Shown: positions 15,282 to 23,578 of the stretch, in pieces
Position numbering within the stretch: position 1 is the stretch's first letter
Layout: each line of letters begins with the position of its first letter
Assembly (NCBI GenBank): GCA_965230065.1
Contig: OZ245942.1
Coordinates: 1,736,001-1,800,000, forward strand
Direction: 5' to 3'
DNA: 64,000 nt
Source of the DNA: G965230065 sp965230065
GTDB taxonomy: Bacteria > Bacteroidota > Bacteroidia > Cytophagales > Cyclobacteriaceae
Notes under the pieces: model-generated
The model's input: only the letters and a program-made list of their open reading frames with translations
What the model was told of the DNA's origin: nothing
Database searches by the model: none
Translations under genes and position numbers: made by a program

Positions 15282-16316
15282 TTAACGGAGCGAACTGCTG
15301 TATTCCTTCACGGTATTCACAAAACACTTTACTTTTTCCGGGTCAATGTCTGGATATACACCGTGGCCCAGGTTGGCAATGTGTTTATGTGGGCCAAAAG
15401 CATCCAGCATATGTTTCGTATTCTTTTCAATTTCCTGAAAGCTGCCGTACAATGCCGCCGGGTCCAGGTTGCCTTGCAGCACTTTGTTGGTTCCAATCAT
15501 TTCCCGCGATTCCTGCACGTCCATGTTCCAGTCCAGGCCAATGGTTTCGCAGTTCAGTTTTCCCAAAGCTTTACGGCTAAAGAATGCCCCTTTAGCAAAT
15601 ACGGTTTTGGGCACTTTATCAATGGCCTCGCAAATTTGGTTGATGTATTTTAACGAAAACTCTTCAAAATGGTAAGGGGGTAAAATACCAGCCCAGGAAT
15701 CGAAAACCTGCACCAAATCGGCACCTGCAGCAATTTGTGCTTTCAGGTAATTGATGGTGCTATCGGTAATCATTTGCAAAAGCCGGTGCGCCATGGCAGG
15801 AGAATGATATAACATGCCTCGAGCTTTGGAAAAAGTTTTATTGCCTGTGCCTTCCACCATATACGCAAAAATCGTCCAGGGTGCTCCCGCAAAACCGATA
15901 AGTGGCACCCTGCCATCCAATTCTTTTTTAGTAATTTTGATGGCCTCGGGGGTATAGGCCATATCGCTGATTTCAGCAACTTTCAATTGGGCGATATCAC
16001 TCTCCTTATCAATGGTATTTGGGAAAAAAGGCCCTTTATTTTCTACCATCTGGTAAGGCAACCCCATGGCTTCGGGAATGACGAGGATATCTGAGAAGAT
16101 GATGGCAGCATCTACCCCCAGGATATCTACCGGCTGTATGGTGACTTCGGCGGCGCGTTCGGGGGTTTGCACCAGGTGTACAAAATCTTTCATCTGGCTG
16201 CGCACTTCCCGGTATTCGGGCAAAATCCGGCCTGCCTGCCGCATGAGCCACACGGGGGTGCGTTCGGTTTTTTCTCCACGGGCTACCCGTAATAATAAAT
16301 CGTTTTTTACTTGCAT
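15282..16316 (-). CDS. hemE: Uroporphyrinogen decarboxylase
   Basis: The start is ATG 16316 (MQVKNDLLLRVARGEKTERT), giving 344 residues; the longer frame to 16370 lacks family similarity. HemE removes four carboxyl groups from uroporphyrinogen III to form coproporphyrinogen III in heme synthesis, as a cytoplasmic homodimer. Diagnostic motifs are PVWLMRQAGRILPEYR near the N-terminus (substrate-binding Arg residues), IIFSDILVIPEAMG (essential Asp), FAGAPWTIFAYMVEG, VQVFDSWAG and the C-terminal NLGHGVYPDIDPE. No other heme gene is nearby. The minus-strand genes on either side are separated by repeat-rich gaps. Confidence 0.97.
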   Translation of the reverse strand: MQVKNDLLLRVARGEKTERTPVWLMRQAGRILPEYREVRSQMKDFVHLVQTPERAAEVTIQPVDILGVDAAIIFSDILVIPEAMGLPYQMVENKGPFFPNTIDKESDIAQLKVAEISDMAYTPEAIKITKKELDGRVPLIGFAGAPWTIFAYMVEGTGNKTFSKARGMLYHSPAMAHRLLQMITDSTINYLKAQIAAGADLVQVFDSWAGILPPYHFEEFSLKYINQICEAIDKVPKTVFAKGAFFSRKALGKLNCETIGLDWNMDVQESREMIGTNKVLQGNLDPAALYGSFQEIEKNTKHMLDAFGPHKHIANLGHGVYPDIDPEKVKCFVNTVKEYSSSLR

Positions 16317-16383
16317 GGGGCAAAGATAGTAACACGAAATTGCAATTTCATATATGATTAGCTTATCCACGCCAAATTGGGGG

Positions 16384-16454
16384 CTGGATACTGGGTTCTG
16401 GTCACTGGATACTGGGGCTTAGGAAAAATCTAGTATCTAGTTTTCAGTATCCAG
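16384..16454. repeat. CTGGATACTGGG direct and inverted repeats
   Basis: CTGGATACTGGG occurs twice in direct orientation (16384-16395 and 16405-16416), and its inverse CAGTATCCAG lies at 16445-16454. The block fills the gap between hemE and the small membrane protein gene. It could form alternative hairpins. Confidence 0.5.
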
Positions 16455-16498
16455 GAGGCAAAAGTTCTTATAATCAGGTACGCAACCTTGGGAGGAGC

Positions 16499-16939
16499 TT
16501 ACTTTTGTTCTTTCCGCCCATACTTTTTCTTCAAATACCTTACAATCCGCTCGTAATTACTGTTTTCCTGGGTTGAGAGTTTTACGGCTTTCCGGTTATC
16601 AAAACGCAGGGTGAGTTCTTTAAAAGTGCTCGAGAAGGTTTTGATTTTGGTTTCCTGCCAAAAATCCAGGTTTTTGAGGTAGTACCTTTTGTTGATGGGC
16701 AGTAAAAATTTCACATCTACCCGGTCTTTGTCTATCACAATGGTTTTGTAATCAATGACCATTTTGACAGAAACACCCACAGCAATGCCCAGGGTGAGGG
16801 GCAATAACAACATTTGGTAGGTAGCGAAGGTTTGTGTTTGTACCACCTGGTAAATCATATAGCCGGAAGCCCCGTACGCCAGCGCAAGGAATACGCCTAT
16901 GGAAAACAGGGTGCCGGTTTTGGGTTTGGAAATGATCAT
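16499..16939 (-). CDS. Small membrane protein with possible PH-like C-terminal domain
   Basis: The protein has 146 residues with two transmembrane helices (FSIGVFLALAYGASGYMIYQ and MLLLPLTLGIAVGVSVKMV) and a basic, beta-rich cytosolic part (KTIVIDKDRVDVKFLLPINK ... ELTLRFDNRKAVKLSTQ). This layout resembles bacterial membrane proteins with a pleckstrin-homology-like fold, but I see no decisive motif. It is probably an inner membrane protein of unknown role, divergent from the M61 peptidase gene. Confidence 0.65.
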   Translation of the reverse strand: MIISKPKTGTLFSIGVFLALAYGASGYMIYQVVQTQTFATYQMLLLPLTLGIAVGVSVKMVIDYKTIVIDKDRVDVKFLLPINKRYYLKNLDFWQETKIKTFSSTFKELTLRFDNRKAVKLSTQENSNYERIVRYLKKKYGRKEQK

Positions 16940-16999
16940 AAATTCAATTTTCTAAATGTGACTAACGAAATTGTGAATTTCGTTTTACATAATACACAT

Positions 17000-17007
17000 T
17001 ACCTTTG
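17000..17007 (+). promoter_or_regulatory. Possible Bacteroidota -7 element (TACCTTTG)
   Basis: TACCTTTG matches the phylum's TAnnTTTG -7 consensus 18 bases before the M61 gene start. No -33 TTG at the usual spacing was found. The leader would be very short. Confidence 0.3.
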
Positions 17008-17024
17008 CAAAAATTTTCAAAAAT

Positions 17025-18737
17025 ATGATGCATTATTCCATTTCTTACGAACATCCCCATCTTCATTTTGTAGATATTACGCTAAAAGTTGACAATATTC
17101 AGGAAAAGAAAACCTATTTGCAATTGCCCGCCTGGCGGCCCGGACGGTACGAACTGGGCAATTTTGCCAAAAACATACAAAAGTTCAGCATAGAAAACGA
17201 GCAGGGAGAAAGTATACCTTTTCGGAAAATAACCAAAGACCGATGGGAAGTAAATACCGAAAGCCAAGAAACGATTTTGGTAAGATATAATTTCCATGCC
17301 GCCTCTTTGGATGCCGGGAACTCATGGCTGGACGAAGAGCAATTGTACCTCAACTTCGTCAATTGTATGCTGTATGTAGAAGGCCGTATGGAGGAAGCTG
17401 CCCAAGTGCACTTGGAATTGCCCGATGATTACGAAATTGCCTGTAGCCTGCCCGAAGTGGAAAAACATACGTTGGAAGCCCGTTCTTTTTACCAGTTGGC
17501 AGACAGCCCCATGATTGCCAGCAACCGCCTAACCCACTGGCAATATGAAGTAGAAGGCAGCCAATTTCACCTGTGGTTTATGGGCGAGTGCCTGCTGGAT
17601 AAAGAGAAGGTTATCCAGCAGTTTACAGCTTTTACCCAGGAGCAAATCGGACTGATGGGCAAGTTTTCAGAAGAAGATTATCACTTTTTGTACCAAATAT
17701 TGCCCACCCGCTTCTATCATGGGGTGGAGCACGGCAACTCTACGGTGATTGCGCTGGGGCCACCAGAAAAGGTGGTTACCGACATGTATCCTGATTTTTT
17801 GGGTGTGAGCTCCCATGAGCTGTTCCATGCCTGGAACATCATCCGCATCCGCCCGGCCGAAATGATGCCGTATGATTTTACAAAAGAGAATTATTTTCCC
17901 ACCGGGTTTGTAGCCGAGGGCGTTACTACCTACTACGGTGATTTGTTTCTGGCAAGAAGCGGGGTGTTCTCCAAAGACCAATACTTAGCCGAAGTGAACA
18001 AACTACTGAAAAGGCATTTTGATAACTTCGGGCGTTTTAACCATTCGCTGGTAGAATCGTCCCATGACCTTTGGCTGGATGGGTATGCGGCGGGCGTTCC
18101 GGGCCGTAAAGTGTCCATTTATGTAAAAGGAGCCCTGGTGAGCCTGATTCTGGATTTGGAGTTGCGAAAAATCACCAACGGAGCGCAATCGCTGGATACC
18201 TTTATGCAACATTTGTGGGAAAACTTCGGCAAAAAAGAAGTGGGGTATACACTGGGTGATTTGGAGGAAATCGTAAAAAATCTGTCTGACAACCAACTCA
18301 CCAGCTATTTCGAAGATTTCATTTACGGAAAAATCCCGCTGGCAGAAAAACTCAACGAAGTATTTCATTCCGTAGGTTGCATGCTGAAAGAGCACCCTGC
18401 TGAAACCACTGCCGAAAAATATTTTGGCTTCAGGGTACAGGAAGAAAACGGAAAATTCACCATTTCCAGCATTTTTCCTGAATCCCCGGCATATCAGCAC
18501 CTGGCACCTAATGATGAATTACTTGCCATCAACCGACGGAAAATTGATAACAACCTGCACGAACTTATTGGCAATCGTACGTCCATCAACGTGACTTTTG
18601 CCCGCAACCAAAAAATGGGTACTGTAAAACTGGAAAACAAGGGGGAAACGTATTTCAAACAATACACCATTCAGCAACGGGAAGATGCTACGCAGGAAGA
18701 AAAAACCATGTTTATACAGTGGACGAAATGCAATTGA
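17025..18737 (+). CDS. M61-family glycyl aminopeptidase-like metalloprotease with PDZ domain
   Basis: The 570-residue protein contains the M61 peptidase signature S-S-H264-E-L-F-H268-A-W-N, with zinc-binding His residues, catalytic Glu265 and a following FVAEGVTTYYGDLF that supplies the third ligand. The N-terminal part (about residues 1-170) is the beta-rich M61 domain with LPAWRPGRYELGNFAKNI. The C-terminus (about 455-545) is a PDZ domain (ISSIFPESPAYQHLAPNDEL). No signal peptide is seen, so it is probably cytoplasmic, as in several Bacteroidota homologues. ATG 17025 and ATG 17028 are both possible starts. Members of this family release N-terminal glycine or alanine. It appears to be a single-gene unit. 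Confidence 0.93.
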   Translation: MMHYSISYEHPHLHFVDITLKVDNIQEKKTYLQLPAWRPGRYELGNFAKNIQKFSIENEQGESIPFRKITKDRWEVNTESQETILVRYNFHAASLDAGNSWLDEEQLYLNFVNCMLYVEGRMEEAAQVHLELPDDYEIACSLPEVEKHTLEARSFYQLADSPMIASNRLTHWQYEVEGSQFHLWFMGECLLDKEKVIQQFTAFTQEQIGLMGKFSEEDYHFLYQILPTRFYHGVEHGNSTVIALGPPEKVVTDMYPDFLGVSSHELFHAWNIIRIRPAEMMPYDFTKENYFPTGFVAEGVTTYYGDLFLARSGVFSKDQYLAEVNKLLKRHFDNFGRFNHSLVESSHDLWLDGYAAGVPGRKVSIYVKGALVSLILDLELRKITNGAQSLDTFMQHLWENFGKKEVGYTLGDLEEIVKNLSDNQLTSYFEDFIYGKIPLAEKLNEVFHSVGCMLKEHPAETTAEKYFGFRVQEENGKFTISSIFPESPAYQHLAPNDELLAINRRKIDNNLHELIGNRTSINVTFARNQKMGTVKLENKGETYFKQYTIQQREDATQEEKTMFIQWTKCN

Positions 18738-18796
18738 TAATCTGCAAAGTAAGTCCGGAGCACGGACTTCTTAGTCCGTGGAAGCTCTAACACCAT

Positions 18797-18855
18797 GGTC
18801 TGTGGCACACAGACCATTTTGAAAATGCTTTTAACCGTTCTGTGTGCCACAGACC
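18797..18855. repeat. GGTCTGTGGCACACAGA palindromic repeat, copy 1
   Basis: A perfect 17-bp inverted repeat (18797-18813 and 18839-18855) surrounds a 25-base loop. The same arms, including the CCGTTCTGTGTGCCACAG context, recur at 38897-38953. A smaller hairpin, CACGGACT with AGTCCGTG, lies just upstream near 18760-18780. The location beyond the M61 gene stop would allow a terminator role. Confidence 0.7.
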
Positions 18856-18906
18856 GGGGGGGTGTTAACAATTAGCAGTGTGTAATGAATAAAGTGTAAG
18901 TGAATG

Positions 18907-18994
18907 CCTGCGCACCCCTTAATCCCTGAAGGGAGCCACGCTCGGTCATGAAAAAAGTGCGCTGGCTTCCTCCAGGGAAACAGGGGTGCGCAGG
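18907..18994. repeat. Long imperfect hairpin upstream of sua5
   Basis: CCTGCGCACCCC (18907-18918) pairs perfectly with GGGGTGCGCAGG (18983-18994). Inside it, CCCTG pairs with CAGGG and GGGAGCCACGC pairs largely with GCGCTGGCTTCC, giving an 88-base cruciform-like element. It ends 20 bases before the sua5 ATG and would lie in its leader. A structured RNA, a transcription attenuator or a small inserted palindromic element are all possible. Confidence 0.6.
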
Positions 18995-19014
18995 GCAAAA
19001 GCTCATTAGAAATT

Positions 19015-19971
19015 ATGGCAAAAACAGGAAAAGACATACAAAAAGCAGTTGAGTTGCTGAAGGCCGGGGAAGTTATCGGTATTCCTACCGAAACGGTGTA
19101 CGGGCTGGCCGGCAATGCCTTTGACCCGCAGGCGGTTGCCCGTATTTTTGAGGTAAAAAACCGGCCCAGTTTTGATCCGCTGATTGTACACACACATACT
19201 ATTGACAACGTGCATGGGTTTGTACAGAATATTCCGAAACAAGCGCTACAACTGGCCAAAGCTTTCTGGCCCGGGCCACTCACCCTGCTCTTGCCACGCA
19301 CCACTGCCATTCCTGATTTGGTAACTTCCGGTTTGGATACTGTGGCGGTGAGGATTCCCCACCATCCGCTTACGCTGGAATTGTTATCACAACTTGATTT
19401 TCCCCTGGCAGCTCCTTCTGCCAATCCATTTGGATACGTAAGTCCTACGCAGCCTCTCCATGTAATTGAGCAATTAGGACAGAAAATCCCGTATGTGCTG
19501 GACGGTGGCCCATGCACAGTAGGCGTAGAATCTACCATCGTAGGATTTGAAGATAAACAGCCTGTGATTTACCGATTGGGAGGAATTCCGGTTGAATCTA
19601 TTGAGCAAATTATTGGAGCAGTAAAGGTGAAGTCCCGTTCAGGGCCAAAACCCAATGCGCCCGGTATGCTGAAAAGTCATTACGCACCTAAAAAACTGGT
19701 GATTATCGGGGATATTCCAGAATTATTAAAAACTTATCCCTTGGAAGGGGTTGGTATTATTTCCCTACAAACTGCTTTTGCTGAAATTGGCGCTGATCAC
19801 CAAATTGTTTTATCAGAAAAAGGGGATTTATCAGAGGCAGCCCAACGGTTGTTTTATGCCTTGCGGCAAATGGACAAACTGCCTGTTCAATATATCCTGA
19901 CTTCGTACGTTCCTGATGTGGGTCTGGGCCGTGCCATTAATGATCGGCTTCGAAGGGCGGCTGCCCGATAA
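19015..19971 (+). CDS. Threonylcarbamoyl-AMP synthase, long Sua5 type
   Basis: The 318-residue protein makes L-threonylcarbamoyladenylate from threonine, bicarbonate and ATP for t6A37 modification of ANN-decoding tRNAs. The N-terminal Sua5/YciO/YrdC domain shows GEVIGIPTETVYGLAGNA, KNRPSFDPLIVH, FWPGPLTLLLPR, AVRIPHHP and APSANPFGYVSPT (the catalytic groove). The extra C-terminal part (SGPKPNAPGMLKSHYAPKKL onward) is the Sua5 domain absent in short TsaC proteins. The gene follows a large hairpin and precedes nqrF by about 180 bases. Confidence 0.95.
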   Translation: MAKTGKDIQKAVELLKAGEVIGIPTETVYGLAGNAFDPQAVARIFEVKNRPSFDPLIVHTHTIDNVHGFVQNIPKQALQLAKAFWPGPLTLLLPRTTAIPDLVTSGLDTVAVRIPHHPLTLELLSQLDFPLAAPSANPFGYVSPTQPLHVIEQLGQKIPYVLDGGPCTVGVESTIVGFEDKQPVIYRLGGIPVESIEQIIGAVKVKSRSGPKPNAPGMLKSHYAPKKLVIIGDIPELLKTYPLEGVGIISLQTAFAEIGADHQIVLSEKGDLSEAAQRLFYALRQMDKLPVQYILTSYVPDVGLGRAINDRLRRAAAR

Positions 19972-20092
19972 TTTTTTTTATGAAACACCAACTTTTTAGG
20001 TATCTGCCGTGTTATGTTGCTGAAATAAAATCAGAAATCATACAAGTACAATTTTTTCCTGCTTGTGCTTCATGATTCTATCGATTATTAAA

Positions 20093-20100
20093 TATATTTG
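20093..20100 (+). promoter_or_regulatory. Possible -7 element upstream of nqrF (TATATTTG)
   Basis: TATATTTG fits the TAnnTTTG consensus of Bacteroidota housekeeping promoters and lies about 52 bases before the nqrF start. No -33 TTG at the standard spacing was found, so this is tentative. Confidence 0.35.
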
Positions 20101-20152
20101 CCGTGCTTTCTACTGAAACAAATTTTTTGTAGATCAAACCGTATTTGAGTTC

Positions 20153-21451
20153 ATGACTATTCTAACAGCTGTTTTAGCATTTACCCTGGTTATTTTACTG
20201 CTCGTAATGATTTTGCTATATGCCCAGTCGAAACTGGTGCAATCGGGCGATGTAAAAATTGTGATTAACGGGGACGAAGATAATCCGTTGACCGTATCTG
20301 CCGGAACTAATTTATTGAATACCTTATCTAATCAGAAGATATTCTTGCCTTCTGCTTGTGGTGGCGGCGGCACCTGTGCCATGTGCAAATGTGCCATTGA
20401 CGAAGGAGGAGGGGAAGTTTTGCCCACCGAAGTAGGCCACCTGAGCCGGACCGAGCAAAAAGAAAATGTACGCCTCTCTTGCCAGGTGAAGGTAAAACAA
20501 GACATGCACATCCGCATACCCGAAGAGATATTCGGTATCAAGAAGTGGGAGTGCGAAGTGGTTTCCAATTACAATGTTTCCACTTTTATTAAAGAATTCG
20601 TAGTAAAATTGCCTGAAGGGGAAAACCTGGACTTTGAGTCGGGAGGTTATATCCAGATTGACGTACCTGCCTGCGAAGTAGAGTTTAAAGGCATGGACAT
20701 TACCCCACACCCTGAACTGAACCACCCGCAGGATGTATACAAAGAAGACTGGGACAAGTTCAACCTTTGGGATTTGAAAATGAAAAACCCTGAGCCTATT
20801 TTCCGGGCTTACTCCATGGCCAACCACCCTGCGGAAGGAAATATTGTAATGCTCAACATCCGGATTGCCTCCCCACCCTGGGACAGAGGTGCCAATAAGT
20901 TCATGGATGTGAACCCCGGTATTTGTTCTTCTTATGTATTCTCAAGAAAACCTGGTGATAAGGTAACTATTTCAGGGCCTTACGGTGAGTTCTTTATCAA
21001 TCCTACCGAACGCGAAATGATTTACATTGGCGGAGGAGCTGGTATGGCGCCCTTGCGCTCGCATATTTTCCACCTTTTCCATACTGAAAAAACCAACCGG
21101 AAAGTATCTTACTGGTATGGAGGACGTTCTAAACGCGAATTGTTCTACCTGGATCATTTTGAAAAAATCGAGAAAGAATTCCCAAATTTCAGTTTCAACA
21201 TCGGGTTGTCAGAACCTTTACCGGAAGATAACTGGAAATTAAAGAAGAGTTTGGATGATAAAGAAGGGGATGGCTACACAGGCTTCATTCACCAGGTATT
21301 GTACGACAATTACCTGAAAGACCACCCTGAGCCGGAAGAAGTAGAATACTACCTCTGTGGCCCTCCTTTGATGAACGCCGCCGTGCTGAAAATGCTGGAC
21401 GAAATGGGCGTTCCTCCTGAAAATATTCGTTTTGACGATTTTGGTGGATAA
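20153..21451 (+). CDS. nqrF: Na+-translocating NADH:quinone reductase subunit F
   Basis: The 432-residue subunit oxidises NADH and passes electrons via FAD and a 2Fe-2S centre into the sodium-pumping Nqr complex. It has one N-terminal membrane helix (ILTAVLAFTLVILLLVMILL), then a ferredoxin domain with cluster cysteines C69, C75, C78 and C110. An FAD-binding R218-A-Y-S motif and an NADH-binding IGGGAGMAPLRSHIF follow, with YYLCGPPLMNAA and FDDFGG at the end. The other Nqr genes are absent on either side, which is unusual because nqrA-F normally form one operon. A strong terminator follows. If nqrA-E lie elsewhere the function stands. Confidence 0.96.
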   Translation: MTILTAVLAFTLVILLLVMILLYAQSKLVQSGDVKIVINGDEDNPLTVSAGTNLLNTLSNQKIFLPSACGGGGTCAMCKCAIDEGGGEVLPTEVGHLSRTEQKENVRLSCQVKVKQDMHIRIPEEIFGIKKWECEVVSNYNVSTFIKEFVVKLPEGENLDFESGGYIQIDVPACEVEFKGMDITPHPELNHPQDVYKEDWDKFNLWDLKMKNPEPIFRAYSMANHPAEGNIVMLNIRIASPPWDRGANKFMDVNPGICSSYVFSRKPGDKVTISGPYGEFFINPTEREMIYIGGGAGMAPLRSHIFHLFHTEKTNRKVSYWYGGRSKRELFYLDHFEKIEKEFPNFSFNIGLSEPLPEDNWKLKKSLDDKEGDGYTGFIHQVLYDNYLKDHPEPEEVEYYLCGPPLMNAAVLKMLDEMGVPPENIRFDDFGG

Positions 21452-21475
21452 AACCATTCTTTATTGAATTGCAGA

Positions 21476-21515
21476 AAACTGCCTCACTACTTTATTTGTG
21501 AGGCAGTTTTTTTTT
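21476..21515 (+). terminator. Rho-independent terminator after nqrF
   Basis: AAACTGCCTCAC (21476-21487) pairs perfectly with GTGAGGCAGTTT (21498-21509), with a 10-base loop and a T-run continuing to 21515. This is a textbook terminator. Confidence 0.92.
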
Positions 21516-21579
21516 GTATATATCGCATCGGTCAGGCGAATTTCCTATTTTCGGGTACATTACCATCATCCTTTTATTT

Positions 21580-22320
21580 ATGATCAGGGAAAAATTAAAA
21601 GAAAACCTTCAGGATAAATCAGCTTTCAGGTACAGGGGAGAGGAACAAACCCGCATTGAAACCTTCAGTGATGCCGTATTTGCCCTGGCCATTACATTTT
21701 TGGTGGTTTCCCAGGAAACGCCAAAAAGTTTTGATGAACTCATCCTTTTTCTGAAAGAACTGATTCCCTTCGCTTTTTGCATAGCACTCATTGTGCTGAT
21801 ATGGTATCAGCATTTCAAATACTTTCACCGATACGGATTGAAAAGTACGTACATTGTGTTTCTTAACGCTACCTTGTTATTCATCACATTGTTTTATGTG
21901 TACCCACTGAAGTTTCTGGCACAAGTGCTGGTGAATATTTTTGCTGGTTCCTTGCTCCAATACCGGGACACTGCTCCACTCATCACCTGGGAGCAGATGC
22001 GCATTACGATGATTATCTACGGGCTGGGCGCAGCAGCTATTTTTATCATATTTGCCATGATGTACCAATATGCATTGCGCAATAAAGAGCAGCTACAACT
22101 GAATGAAATAGAACTTCTTGATACAAAAATAAGCGTTCAGGAAAACCTGTTGATGGCGAGTATTCCCTCGGTTTCTGTTATTGTTTCCCTTTTATTTGGC
22201 ATGTATAGCATCGGGAGTATGATCTCAGGATTTGTCTATTTTTTGTATTTCCCACTAATGTATACGTATGGACACCTTTCTAATAAAAACAGGAAAAAAT
22301 TAATTGAGAAAATCACCTGA
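21580..22320 (+). CDS. TMEM175-family (DUF1211) putative potassium channel
   Basis: I place the start at ATG 21580 (MIREKLKENLQDKSAFRYRG); the open frame further left runs into the nqrF terminator. The product has about 246 residues. The RIETFSDAVFALAITFLVVS stretch matches the TMEM175/DUF1211 family, whose conserved FSDAVFA motif in the first helix lines the pore. About six transmembrane helices follow. Bacterial members are potassium-permeable tetrameric channels. The gene appears monocistronic. Confidence 0.85.
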   Translation: MIREKLKENLQDKSAFRYRGEEQTRIETFSDAVFALAITFLVVSQETPKSFDELILFLKELIPFAFCIALIVLIWYQHFKYFHRYGLKSTYIVFLNATLLFITLFYVYPLKFLAQVLVNIFAGSLLQYRDTAPLITWEQMRITMIIYGLGAAAIFIIFAMMYQYALRNKEQLQLNEIELLDTKISVQENLLMASIPSVSVIVSLLFGMYSIGSMISGFVYFLYFPLMYTYGHLSNKNRKKLIEKIT

Positions 22321-22387
22321 TTTTGTAGGAATATCCCGTTAATTTGGCGTGTTAACCTTATGCTAGAAGAATTACTTTTCAACTTAT

Positions 22388-23563
22388 ATGGACTTAGGCA
22401 TTTACTTTTCACCCATAGACCCGGATGTTTACAGGGATATTACCGCGCAAAACAGTTTTGGTAAGGCTGTACAAATTTACCAAGATAGTTTCCCCGATGT
22501 TGAAGCAGTAGATATTGCCCTCATCGGGCTTACTGAAAACCGGGGTAGTGGTGATGAAAACAAAGGCGTGGCACAGGCTGCCGATGCCATCCGCAAAAAA
22601 CTTTACCAACTCAAAAAGGGAAGTGATGGCCATAAAATCGCCGACCTGGGTAACCTCAGAAATGGCCCCGATTTGGAAGAAACGTACCTGCGCATCAAAG
22701 CGGTTTGTGAAGGGCTAATATCTGTCAATACCCTGCCTGTGCTGATGGGCGGTTCGCACGATTTGGACTACGGGCAGTTTCAGGGATACGAAAACCTGGA
22801 AAAGCTCATCAATGTGCTGAGCGTAGATGCGAAAATTGACATTGAGGTACAAAACCAGGACGAACAGCCGATATTTCCGAATAACAATCATCTACATAAA
22901 ATGCTGGTGCATGCCCCCAATTATCTGCTGCATTACAGCCATTTGGCTTACCAGAGTTTTTTGGTAGATAAAACCGCCCCTGTTGTTTTGGAAAAGTTTT
23001 ACTTTGATGCTTATCGTTTTGGCCTCATTTCCCAGGACATCAATGCTATGGAACCGGTCATTCGTAATGCAGATATGATCAGCTTTGATATTTCGGCCAT
23101 CAAATCATCAGACGCGCCGGGTAATGCCAATGCCCAGCCTTTTGGCCTCACCGGGCAGGATGCCTGCCAACTTTGCTGGTATGCCGGGCAAAGTGAACAA
23201 CTGAGCAGTATTGGTTTTTATGAGTACAACCCCGAAGAAGATGACCACCGCCAAAAAACAGCAAGTGTGGTGGCTACCATGATTTGGTATGTGGTGGAAG
23301 GGTTTTACAATAAAAAAGACGAAAAAGACTTCACCACCACCGACTTCACCAAGTACATCGTGCCCATGGAAACCGACCCTTCGGTGATTACTTTTTACAA
23401 AAGTAAACTGAGCGAAAAATGGTGGATGGAAGTGCCCCACCCGCCCACCGGAACGGTAAAAGGCCGGAAAAGCATCGTTCCCTGCGACCCGGTAGATTAC
23501 AAAATGGCCGTGCAAGGGGAAGTGCCCGACCGCTGGATACAGACGTATGCGAAGTTTTCTTAA
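22388..23563 (+). CDS. Arginase/formimidoylglutamase-family protein with altered metal site
   Basis: The 391-residue protein has the ureohydrolase layout: a GGSHD motif (H124), VDAKID (D147, K149, D151) and SFDISAIKSSDAPG (D234, S236). Active arginases and agmatinases carry His at the position of K149 and Asp at the position of S236, so two of six manganese ligands are replaced. The fold is clear, but two-metal hydrolysis is doubtful. It may bind one metal or none and act as a pseudoenzyme. Annotations such as formimidoylglutamase are common for this Bacteroidota group but are not supported by the ligands seen. It is convergent with rlmN after a 15-base gap. Confidence 0.88.
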   Translation: MDLGIYFSPIDPDVYRDITAQNSFGKAVQIYQDSFPDVEAVDIALIGLTENRGSGDENKGVAQAADAIRKKLYQLKKGSDGHKIADLGNLRNGPDLEETYLRIKAVCEGLISVNTLPVLMGGSHDLDYGQFQGYENLEKLINVLSVDAKIDIEVQNQDEQPIFPNNNHLHKMLVHAPNYLLHYSHLAYQSFLVDKTAPVVLEKFYFDAYRFGLISQDINAMEPVIRNADMISFDISAIKSSDAPGNANAQPFGLTGQDACQLCWYAGQSEQLSSIGFYEYNPEEDDHRQKTASVVATMIWYVVEGFYNKKDEKDFTTTDFTKYIVPMETDPSVITFYKSKLSEKWWMEVPHPPTGTVKGRKSIVPCDPVDYKMAVQGEVPDRWIQTYAKFS

Positions 23564-23578
23564 AACCAGCTTCTCTTT

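Noticed and set aside
18797..18994. Possible CRISPR array from repeated palindromes
   Set aside because: The repeats are not regularly spaced direct repeats with unique spacers, and no cas gene is near; they are isolated hairpins.
18831..19538. 235-codon minus-strand open frame over sua5
   Set aside because: It is antisense to the well-supported sua5 gene, and its C-terminal residues come from the repeat block at 18797-18994.
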